Shown here one piece after another: positions 40,604-46,442 of a stretch of 64,000 nucleotides of DNA. The notes beneath the pieces were generated by a model that was given only the letters and a program-made list of their open reading frames with translations, was not told where the DNA came from and made no database searches. Positions within the stretch are counted from its first letter, which is position 1. Each line of letters opens with the position of its first letter. Location: NCBI RefSeq assembly GCF_019455385.1, contig NZ_JACOFR010000008.1:62001-126000 (forward strand), written 5' to 3'. This DNA is from Bradyrhizobium sp. BR 10289 (lineage in GTDB: Bacteria; Pseudomonadota; Alphaproteobacteria; Rhizobiales; Xanthobacteraceae). Position numbers and translations under genes: made by a program.

Positions 40604-40696
40604 CTAGGTTGGTATTCCCAGGAAAACGAAAAGCTGCTTGGCAATCCAGACGCAGACGACGCCTAGTCCGATCCACGTGAGCAGCTTGATCAGCAT
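40604..40696 (-). CDS. 30-residue single-span membrane peptide
   Basis: Open frame MLIKLLTWIGLGVVCVW followed by IAKQLFVFLGIPT. The stop of the upstream lipoprotein gene lies two bases before its ATG, so translation may be coupled. It is nearly all hydrophobic with one Lys on each side, fitting a one-pass inner-membrane peptide, for instance a holin-like or regulatory microprotein. Function unknown. Missed by usual length cut-offs. Confidence 0.5.
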   Translation of the reverse strand: MLIKLLTWIGLGVVCVWIAKQLFVFLGIPT

Positions 40697-40698
40697 CG

Positions 40699-40905
40699 CT
40701 ATCTGCCGCTTGCCGCGATGGCTTTCTGTCGGTGGTATTCCATCAGATTGTTGCGGCACTCTTGGTAGGCGTTCGGCCGCGTGTCATTGCGCTCCGACAC
40801 GATCTTCAAGCAAGAGGCGTGGTCGTCAGCCTCTCGCTTCTCGACGTCACCCTGACAGCCTACAAGCACCACAGACACAGACAGCAGCAGCACCACGTAA
40901 CGCAT
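40699..40905 (-). CDS. Small phage lipoprotein
   Basis: 68 residues with a lipoprotein signal: MRYVVLLLSVSVVLVGC, lipobox LVGC with Cys17 as the acylated residue. The mature part of about 52 residues is polar with two more Cys. It could be an Rz1-like spanin or an exclusion lipoprotein; its position next to the integrase, away from the lysin, makes the exclusion or lysogenic-conversion role as likely as lysis. Confidence 0.7.
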   Translation of the reverse strand: MRYVVLLLSVSVVLVGCQGDVEKREADDHASCLKIVSERNDTRPNAYQECRNNLMEYHRQKAIAASGR

Positions 40906-40913
40906 CTGACGTT

Positions 40914-41348
40914 TTACTCCACTACTCGACGCGCCTTTATGGCGTTGTTTATCCGGCTCATGAGAGCTTTGCCCTTAGGGGTACCTTGGGCCAGCAATCG
41001 CCTCAGGTCGCCAAGGTCACGTATTTGCGTGATCCATTGTCGCCCAGGTTCACCATTGCGGGCGCGGTCACCGATCTCCAGAAGGTTGCGCGTCATGCTG
41101 GAACTGGGCAGCGCTGCATCAGCGGCGTATTCGTTGACGCTCTTGCCCTCATCAGCCACGACGCGCAGGAACGCCATGAGCTGATGGAAGGATATGTTCG
41201 GGCCATCCTGATACAGAGGATCGAGCGCGAGCATCAGAAAGCGCGCGTTCGCCTGATCCTCCTCAGAGAAGACCTTCTTAATCTTGGCTGACATTCTGTC
41301 CCCTGCACGCTCCTGGGCACGAGCGTGTACTTCCAATGTGTCAAACAT
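40914..41348 (-). CDS. Winged-helix (MarR-like) phage DNA-binding protein
   Basis: 144 residues from the ATG at 41348 (MFDTLEVHARAQERAG), supported by GAGGAG upstream. The segment LMAFLRVVADEGKSVNEYAA, then LPSSSMTRNLLEIGDR and the beta-wing-like QWITQIRDLGDLRRLL match a MarR-type winged helix. Candidate regulator of the prophage; no other repressor-like protein is seen in the visible part. An upstream in-frame extension overlaps another small gene and is not used. Confidence 0.7.
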   Translation of the reverse strand: MFDTLEVHARAQERAGDRMSAKIKKVFSEEDQANARFLMLALDPLYQDGPNISFHQLMAFLRVVADEGKSVNEYAADAALPSSSMTRNLLEIGDRARNGEPGRQWITQIRDLGDLRRLLAQGTPKGKALMSRINNAIKARRVVE

Positions 41349-41359
41349 GGTCTCGCTCC

Positions 41360-41479
41360 TCAGCTTTTTGCTATCAGGATGTACGCGAGAGCCCCCAACG
41401 TCGCCGCGCTTCGGGGGGCCTCGCAAGATACCGCAATCAATGACGCAGTGCCAATGAGGCACCCAATAATCAACAGCAT
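41360..41479 (-). CDS. 39-residue membrane microprotein
   Basis: Open frame MLLIIGCLIGTASLIAV then SCEAPRSAATLGALAYILIAKS, two hydrophobic stretches split by a short polar turn. An AGGAG ribosome-binding site lies 7 bases before the ATG. Its stop codon overlaps the ribosome-binding site of the MarR-like gene downstream. Function unknown. Confidence 0.6.
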   Translation of the reverse strand: MLLIIGCLIGTASLIAVSCEAPRSAATLGALAYILIAKS

Positions 41480-41536
41480 CAAACGCTCCTGTCAGCCAAA
41501 TGTCAGTATCTACTTATAGGAACTATATGCCCAACG

Positions 41537-41965
41537 CTAGATGTTCCTCAGTCGGGTTACTTTTTCGTTGAGCGTTTCGGTGATCGACATCACCTGCCTG
41601 AGTACGACCACCAAGCACGAAGCGAGGTCATCACTTTCAAACGGGGACAGAACGATTTTGTTTCCCCAGGGAAGCAGCGCAGGCTCAGCGCCTTCCATGA
41701 GTATTTCGTGAAGCCCCGTCACGTTGTCGATGAACTCCACGAAACCCTTAGCGCCGGCCGGGATTTCGCCAAACTCATTGAGGTGAGGCTTGACGAAAAG
41801 AATGCTGGTGCCAATTCGCAGAGCATTGGGTGTGTCCTGGGACACGATGACAGAGACGGGTTGAAGGTCGCAGTTGAGTGCAAATGTTGGACGCATGGCG
41901 TTTCTGAATTCCCCAATGTGTGGCTTTGGCAACCAATCGTTGATTAATTGCCAATCTGACGGCAT
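41537..41965 (-). CDS. Hypothetical phage protein (142 residues)
   Basis: Starts MPSDWQLINDWLPKPH. Soluble, mixed composition, with no recognised motif. A GGGGAGGT element lies 13 bases before the ATG, rather far, so another start is possible; it sits next to a short GC inverted repeat (CCCCG...CGGGG at 41,982-41,999) that could mask it. The 195-bp gap to the next gene upstream holds no clear gene. Confidence 0.6.
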   Translation of the reverse strand: MPSDWQLINDWLPKPHIGEFRNAMRPTFALNCDLQPVSVIVSQDTPNALRIGTSILFVKPHLNEFGEIPAGAKGFVEFIDNVTGLHEILMEGAEPALLPWGNKIVLSPFESDDLASCLVVVLRQVMSITETLNEKVTRLRNI

Positions 41966-42160
41966 TTCTCAAGATTTTACCTCCCCGTACGATGCCGGGG
42001 TACGCACACGCCTACGCCTGTCTTGGCCAGTTCCGCGTCTAACCTTTGTTACCCACCAGCGCGGTCACCAGCCGCCGTTGGCTCATCTGATTCGCCAGAT
42101 CAGAGCAGGAGCGCGTTCACGTTCCGTACTCTCTTCCGGAAAAGCGAAAGAGTCAATGGC

Positions 42161-42367
42161 TCATTTCGATTTTTCGTTATCCCTGATCCTGCACAGGTTG
42201 GCCGCAGCTCTCCAGGCCGCGCGCTGATCCGTGTAGTGCCCAAGTTCCTCGGAGGGCCTGCGGAAGGCCTTGGGCGTCACGATCACGTAGGCGCCCTCAT
42301 CCTCACGCCATTGGACCTTCCAGCCCTGCCCGCACGCGTGGTCTATCCACTCTTGCCAAGTGTGCAT
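42161..42367 (-). CDS. Hypothetical small phage protein (68 residues)
   Basis: Begins MHTWQEWIDHACGQGWKVQW. Trp-rich N-terminus (four Trp in the first 20 or so residues). The ATG shares one base with the stop of the preceding gene (TGATG). Part of a chain of four overlapping genes. No family recognised. Confidence 0.65.
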   Translation of the reverse strand: MHTWQEWIDHACGQGWKVQWREDEGAYVIVTPKAFRRPSEELGHYTDQRAAWRAAANLCRIRDNEKSK

Positions 42368-42636
42368 CAGCCAGCCCTTGCAAATGATGTAGCAAGCGCA
42401 AGCTCGCGCGCCGAGACTTCCGTGGTGATCGCAGGCCGCTTCCAATCGATTGGCCTGCTTACTTCAGCGCGTGCCCAGGAGGCGAACACTGCTAATTGGC
42501 AGTTACCAGCGCCAGCGAAGTCTACGTAGTACACGCGGTCCCCGCCGTGGCCTGAATAGATGCTGAGAACCTCCCGCACCCATCCCCAATTGCCTCCAAT
42601 GTAGAAGGCTGAAATCTTGATGTCGGCTTTCCTCAT
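42367..42636 (-). CDS. Hypothetical small phage protein (89 residues)
   Basis: Begins MRKADIKISAFYIGGNWGW. AAGGA lies 8 bases before the ATG. Its ATG overlaps the stop of the preceding gene (TAATG) and its stop overlaps the next ATG. The segment GGNWGWVREVLSIYSGHGGDRVYYVDF suggests a small beta-sheet domain of the kind phages use for short mRNA- or protein-binding products. Function unknown. Confidence 0.65.
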   Translation of the reverse strand: MRKADIKISAFYIGGNWGWVREVLSIYSGHGGDRVYYVDFAGAGNCQLAVFASWARAEVSRPIDWKRPAITTEVSARELALATSFARAG

Positions 42637-42821
42637 TATCGATCCTTCGGACAGTAGGGATGATTGGTCGCGGGCTTCCCATTGCACTGCCAATAGGGCG
42701 GCCCAGGTTGCTTGCTGGCCTTTGCAATCGCTTCGCCAGCCAGTTGCCAGCCTCCCCATGCACAGAGGCACAGGAAGGCCAGCTCTAACGAGAGACGCCT
42801 CACACGAACCATGTTCGTCAT
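42636..42821 (-). CDS. Small exported or membrane-anchored phage protein (61 residues)
   Basis: Begins MTNMVRVRRLSLELAFLCLC, a basic then hydrophobic N-terminus like a signal peptide or signal anchor, followed by a Pro/Cys-containing polar part (YWQCNGKPATNHPYCPKDR). The ATG overlaps the preceding stop by 4 bp (ATGA). Role unknown. Confidence 0.6.
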   Translation of the reverse strand: MTNMVRVRRLSLELAFLCLCAWGGWQLAGEAIAKASKQPGPPYWQCNGKPATNHPYCPKDR

Positions 42822-43015
42822 GCCCCACCGCTGACGATTGGATTGGCGTTATAGATGTCGACCAATTCGCGCTCTTGCTCCTCTAACAGCTTGATGCGAG
42901 CGCGTGTGTGTTGGATCAGCGGCGAATTGCCATCGCACCTCTGGAGTTCAAGAGAGAGCGTTGCGTGCGCACACGCCAACTCATAGCGCACCGTTCGCAG
43001 GGCCGTGATTGCCAT
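42818..43015 (-). CDS. Hypothetical helical phage protein (65 residues)
   Basis: Begins MAITALRTVRYELACAHATL, with GAGGTGA five bases before the ATG. The rest (RARIKLLEEQERELVDIYNAN) looks like a coiled-coil helix. First gene of the four-gene overlapping chain ending at 42,161. A longer frame to 43,099 is less supported. No family recognised. Confidence 0.65.
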   Translation of the reverse strand: MAITALRTVRYELACAHATLSLELQRCDGNSPLIQHTRARIKLLEEQERELVDIYNANPIVSGGA

Positions 43016-43122
43016 GACGTCACCTCGATTGTGTGGTGTCTCTGTGATTGGTTGCCCATCATCAGCGCGTGCGGATACACGCGGACCATCGCGGACCAAG
43101 AGGAGCCCGCTAGGTTTCGGGC

Positions 43123-43530
43123 TCAGGCTGCAAGGGTAAGCTCGGTTTCCTCGACGGGATCAGCAGGCACCCAATCGAGCCATTGGACGTCTACGCCCAC
43201 GCCTCGTCCATCTTCGTGCGAGAAGAACACGCGGGCCTTGCTACCATCATTGGATTGCACACGGCCCATCCAGTCCGAGCAGGCCTCTGGCAACACCCCA
43301 CGCTTACGGCCAAGAGCAGCGGCGTATAGGATCAGGTCACGCGCCCTGGTATTCGCGCGCACCTCATCGGGCCTGAGGTGATCATAGTAGGCCCTTTGGT
43401 GGACAGGCTTGCTTTGAGGATCACGCATCATGTCGATTGACGGTGATCTCACGTGCATCATGCGAGCGTGTGCTTGCTGCTCACGGCGGATGTAGACGTT
43501 GGAAGCCTTGAAGGGCTTACGCTTGGCCAT
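43123..43530 (-). CDS. Hypothetical phage protein (135 residues)
   Basis: Begins MAKRKPFKASNVYIRREQQA. Basic, Arg-rich first half, then a more structured half with FFSHEDGRGVGVDVQWLDWVP. The ATG lies two bases after the stop of the preceding gene. Could be a nucleic-acid-binding early protein; no family recognised. Confidence 0.65.
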   Translation of the reverse strand: MAKRKPFKASNVYIRREQQAHARMMHVRSPSIDMMRDPQSKPVHQRAYYDHLRPDEVRANTRARDLILYAAALGRKRGVLPEACSDWMGRVQSNDGSKARVFFSHEDGRGVGVDVQWLDWVPADPVEETELTLAA

Positions 43531-43532
43531 GG

Positions 43533-43901
43533 CTACACCGCCTGCCAAACGATGAAGCCAGCATCACGCAACGCGCCGTCCCAGTGCTGGCCCCCATCGA
43601 GAGACAGCGCCTCTCGGAAGTCTAGCGCGCGCCCTTGGGTCTTGTCGTCACCCAGGGTCGCGATGTTGGTGATCTGGCGTGCAGCGCTCGCAGCAGCCGC
43701 CGTGCGCTTGTCGTACCCAAAGCCCTTCGCGGTGGCCTTGGTCATTTCCAAGCCTATCCAGTGCACAAAGGCGTGCACGGCCCCGCTGGGATACGTCTTG
43801 AACGCGATGGTGGCCACGCGCTCGCGCTTGTCGTCGAGCACCACATAGGCCATGACGTCGCTAAAGGTCTTGTCGTGCTGGTCGTATACGCTCGACTTCA
43901 T
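43533..43901 (-). CDS. Hypothetical phage protein (122 residues)
   Basis: Begins MKSSVYDQHDKTFSDVMAYV. AGGGGATACC precedes the ATG, a ribosome-binding context shared with the two genes upstream. Contains VATIAFKTYPSGAVHAFVHWIG, a likely beta-rich core. The repeat CACAAACGGCA lies 25 bp before the ATG. No family recognised. Confidence 0.7.
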   Translation of the reverse strand: MKSSVYDQHDKTFSDVMAYVVLDDKRERVATIAFKTYPSGAVHAFVHWIGLEMTKATAKGFGYDKRTAAAASAARQITNIATLGDDKTQGRALDFREALSLDGGQHWDGALRDAGFIVWQAV

Positions 43902-43926
43902 TGGTATCCCCTATGTTGTCAGATGT

Positions 43927-43937
43927 TGCCGTTTGTG
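43927..43937 (-). repeat. Third copy of the CACAAACGGCA box
   Basis: The 11-base box found in both long repeats of the control region recurs here, 25 bp before the start of the gene at 43,901, the same place it has before the gene at 44,459. It lacks the neighbouring TGGCA dyad. Candidate leader or regulator-binding element. Confidence 0.4.
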
Positions 43938-43947
43938 TTGTTTCAAG

Positions 43948-44202
43948 TCACGCCGAGACAGCCGCGCTCATCGACGCGCAGGCCTTCAGGACGTCGGGAT
44001 ACATTGAGACCATTCGAGCGCAGATGTTGCGCGCCTCGGTCACTGCATCTGCATCATTGGTGAACGTGCGGAACTCGCGGTATCCGCCTTCCGGAGTGCG
44101 GCAACCGAGCATGCGGCCCTGGGCGCCGCGAAGGGTTATCATGGGCACGTAGCCCTCGGAAAACTTCTTGGCGGCTGGATGCACTGTGATCTGAATGGTC
44201 AT
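43948..44202 (-). CDS. Hypothetical phage protein (84 residues)
   Basis: Begins MTIQITVHPAAKKFSEGYVP, with GGGGAAACC before the ATG. A short alpha/beta protein with TPEGGYREFRTFTNDADAV and an Ala/Ser-rich tail. No family recognised. Spaced 46 bp from the gene downstream. Confidence 0.65.
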   Translation of the reverse strand: MTIQITVHPAAKKFSEGYVPMITLRGAQGRMLGCRTPEGGYREFRTFTNDADAVTEARNICARMVSMYPDVLKACASMSAAVSA

Positions 44203-44297
44203 TGGTTTCCCCGTGTGTGAGTGGCGAAATGCCCGCTCCTAACGGCCTAAAGCGGGTATCCCGTAGGAGCCCGCTGTAAGCACGATGTGAGAGGGGA

Positions 44298-44459
44298 TCA
44301 GTCGTCCACTGCGGTCCCTGGGATCATCCAGAAGCAGAGCGAGGCTTGGTCTTGGGCGACGCATCCGTCCCCGCGCGTGGCCACGTAGACGACATAGGAG
44401 GAGCGCAAGGTGTTCGTGGCCGATGCAAGGGCTTGGTCGGCGGTGACAAAGTGGTACAT
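44298..44459 (-). CDS. Hypothetical small phage protein (53 residues)
   Basis: Open frame MYHFVTADQALASATNTL then RSSYVVYVATRGDGCVAQDQ to IPGTAVDD. GGGGAACACC before the ATG matches the context of the next two genes, and the repeat CACAAACGGCA lies 26 bp upstream. First gene of the leftward operon. A longer frame on the same strand covering it is an artefact. No family recognised. Confidence 0.6.
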   Translation of the reverse strand: MYHFVTADQALASATNTLRSSYVVYVATRGDGCVAQDQASLCFWMIPGTAVDD

Positions 44460-44476
44460 GGTGTTCCCCGCGTTGT

Positions 44477-44555
44477 GGCAATATCTGCCGTTTGTGCGAG
44501 ATCAGCATGCTCCCGGCTCTATACCGTGTCAATGGCAATAGCTGCCATTTGTGCG
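44477..44555. promoter_or_regulatory. Pair of 22-bp operator-like direct repeats
   Basis: Two copies, 44,477-44,498 and 44,534-44,555, agree at 20 of 22 positions. Each contains a dyad: GGCA-ATATC-TGCC in the first and TGGCA-ATAGC-TGCCA (44,533-44,547) in the second. They lie just upstream of the first leftward gene. A TTGACA hexamer on the minus strand (44,527-44,532) overlaps the edge of the second copy, though no good -10 follows. Likely repressor or activator sites for the leftward promoter. Confidence 0.5.
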
Positions 44556-44929
44556 GCATTTTGGAATCCCTGGTATGCGTTGGGAGCATGGCTAGGAGGG
44601 CGGTGGGGACGCGGGGATCGTGGGGCTTTAGGGCCATCCAAAGCAAGCCGACGCACCCACGGGCTTCTCTGGGGCACCTATGGCCGATTGGCATATAAGG
44701 ACCGATCACCCCACCCGCGCATTTACTTCTCTTAGTGACTAAGTGATCCCGTGTCGGCCCTATCGTGCCCTGGACCCGCCTCGACCACGGGCAACCCTGG
44801 GCTCACACGCTCGACCTGGGCAACCCCAGCTCTACCCTAGCCCCGGTTATGCAAACCGGATGAACACCAGCTCCACCAATGGGTTAGCAGGCCTGCGGGG
44901 GACTAGCGCGGGGGACTAGCGCGCCGAAC

Positions 44930-45159
44930 GGGTCCCCTTTGGTCGACCGGGCCCCTTTTTGGCGCGAACCCGCCGCGCGACTTCGAGTTCCTCGACTTAA
45001 AGCCGCCGCCGCCGCCGAGCTTACGGCTGCAGTGTCTTGGCCTGGGAGCGCGAGGGTCCCATCGAGCCCAGCGGTTCCAACGGGTCCCCTTCTCAACATT
45101 GGGTCCGAAACGGTCCCATATCGCTCGCCTCGCTTGGCTTTGGGTCCTAAAGGTGTCCC
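44930..45159. repeat. Cluster of GGTCC(C) words
   Basis: GGTCCC or a close variant (GGGCCCC, GGTCC, GGTGTCCC) occurs about eight times in 230 bp, at roughly 44,931, 44,949, 45,055, 45,083, 45,102, 45,112, 45,143 and 45,152. Two copies share the longer AACGGGTCCCCTT. Spacing is irregular. Candidate protein-binding array for packaging, replication or late control. Confidence 0.4.
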
Positions 45160-45241
45160 AATTGTGCCATTACAGTGACTTCGCAGCAATATCAACGACT
45201 TACCACCAAGTCCCACCCACCTATACCAGAGAGGCCGTCTG

Positions 45242-45298
45242 ATGTCTCTCATTTCCGACACATTCCTAAATCGCATAGCTGGAACCCGGTGCCCTTAG
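45242..45298 (+). CDS. 18-codon leader peptide overlapping the fibre gene start
   Basis: ATG with a good GAGAGG ribosome-binding site encodes MSLISDTFLNRIAGTRCP and stops at 45,296-45,298, seven bases beyond the GTG start of the fibre gene. The fibre gene itself has a weak ribosome-binding site. Probable role: translational coupling that delivers ribosomes to the fibre start. Might also be a chance frame. Confidence 0.4.
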   Translation: MSLISDTFLNRIAGTRCP

Positions 45299-46278
45299 AG
45301 ACCGCCTCCATCATCTCGGACCTCGTCACGTCCAACCCAGCGTCCTCGGATCCGCTGAACAACGCTGACGACCATCTCCGGCTGATCAAGTCGGTGGTGA
45401 AGAACACCTTCCCGAACATCACGGGTCAGGTCACCGCGACCCATCTCGACCTGAACGCTGCTGCGGCATTGCTCGCAGGCACACGTGCTGCGGTATTCCC
45501 CGGTGCAGGGGTGGGCATCGTCACCTCGCCCGGTCTCACCCCGAACGGTGATAGTGACACGGGCCTGTATTCGCCTGGAGCCAACCAGCTCGCAGTAGCC
45601 GTAGGGGGCGTGAGAGCCCTTCAGATCAACAGTGACAAGTCGATTACCTTCGATGGCGCGTTGACCACGTCGTCGCTTGTCGCACCGGGGATCATCCCTG
45701 TGGGCGGCATGATCATGTGGCTCATGGACACCCTTCCGACCGATGGGAGCTGGTGCTGGGCCAACGGTGGCACGCTGTCCCGCACGACCCCAGGAGCCGG
45801 CCTAGAGCTGTTCCAGAAGTGGGGCACCTACTACGGCGCTGGTGATGGCTCGACCACATTCAACGTGGTCAACATGCAAGAGGTCGTTCCGGTAGGACGC
45901 TCTGGCATGGGAGGCGCCTCGTCTCCGGGCTTGCTTTCGAGCATCTCCGCTGGCGTGAAGACTATCATTGGATCGTTGTTCGGTGCTGATCAGAGCACTC
46001 TCGTGACAGCGAACCTTCCGCCCTACACGCCTGCGGGCTCCATCGCAAACGGTGCCATCACCATTGGTGGTGCAGGTAATCTGCGCGAGAAGGCTGGTGA
46101 CAACAACAACAATGGTGGTGGTGGTGGCGCGTTCTCAGCGATGAGTGGGACGGCCCCAACTCTTACCGCTTCACAAGGATCATCGAGCTTCACAGGCACG
46201 GCTCAGGGTGGATCATCCACGCCTTTCAACAATCTGCCGCCGTCGCGTGTCGTGAACTTCATCGTCCGCATGGCATAG
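45289..46278 (+). CDS. Phage tail-collar fibre protein (GTG start)
   Basis: 329 residues. The GTG at 45289 gives (M)PLETASIISDLVTSNP, the standard start of podophage tail-collar fibres, followed by SDPLNNADDHLRLIKSVVKNTF. A tail-collar domain lies at PGIIPVGGMIMWLMDTLPTDGSW. The C-terminal part is Gly/Asn-rich with a run NNNNGGGGG. Earlier in-frame starts are not family-like. First gene of the rightward late operon; probably a receptor-binding or fibre-shaft protein. Confidence 0.85.
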   Translation: MPLETASIISDLVTSNPASSDPLNNADDHLRLIKSVVKNTFPNITGQVTATHLDLNAAAALLAGTRAAVFPGAGVGIVTSPGLTPNGDSDTGLYSPGANQLAVAVGGVRALQINSDKSITFDGALTTSSLVAPGIIPVGGMIMWLMDTLPTDGSWCWANGGTLSRTTPGAGLELFQKWGTYYGAGDGSTTFNVVNMQEVVPVGRSGMGGASSPGLLSSISAGVKTIIGSLFGADQSTLVTANLPPYTPAGSIANGAITIGGAGNLREKAGDNNNNGGGGGAFSAMSGTAPTLTASQGSSSFTGTAQGGSSTPFNNLPPSRVVNFIVRMA

Positions 46279-46442
46279 CTCGCCTAACTCAACCATGGTT
46301 CAGCCTTGGGGGGTAAGGGGGGTACTATAGGTAATCCTAAAGTATCCCTACGTCTCCCAAAGCTCATACTCAGGTTGATGTAATCAGAAACATCAATAAG
46401 AGAACTCTATAAGGTTCTCCTTAGTATCCTTAGGGAGACCCG
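46279..46442 (+). promoter_or_regulatory. Leader region before the tail protein gene
   Basis: 164-bp gap, A+T-richer than its surroundings. It contains a 6-bp hairpin GAGAAC-N8-GTTCTC (46,400-46,419), two AGTATCC words and the sequence ACTATAGG near 46,323, which resembles the initiation part of T7-type promoters but lacks the full upstream match. GGGAG before the ATG at 46,443 is the ribosome-binding site. Confidence 0.35.

Larger units (their letters stand above)
44460..45288. other. Prophage control region between leftward and rightward operons
   Basis: 829 bp without a convincing protein gene except an 18-codon leader at its right end. It holds operator-like repeats at its left, a CTTAG-TGA-CTAAG palindrome (44,731-44,743), two related copies of CTCGACC...GGGCAACCC (44,780-44,804 and 44,810-44,832), a doubled GCGGGGGACTAGC (about 44,895-44,921) and a cluster of GGTCC(C) words. 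It is the natural place for divergent promoters and perhaps a packaging or replication site. Confidence 0.6.

Noticed and set aside
41775..41972. 65-codon minus-strand frame starting near a good GGAGGT
   Set aside because: TTG or ATG starts fit the ribosome-binding site slightly better than the 142-codon frame, but its composition (many His, Arg, Gln) looks random while the longer frame looks like a real protein. Kept as an alternative only.
44239..44709. 156-codon minus-strand frame in the prophage control region
   Set aside because: Runs through operator-like repeats with no ribosome-binding site; the 53-codon frame at 44,298-44,459 in another frame has the same start context as its neighbours and is preferred.
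45175..45288. Upstream extension of the collar-fibre gene (GTG at 45,175)
   Set aside because: The first 38 residues are not fibre-like and the family start PLETASIISDLV begins exactly at the GTG at 45,289.
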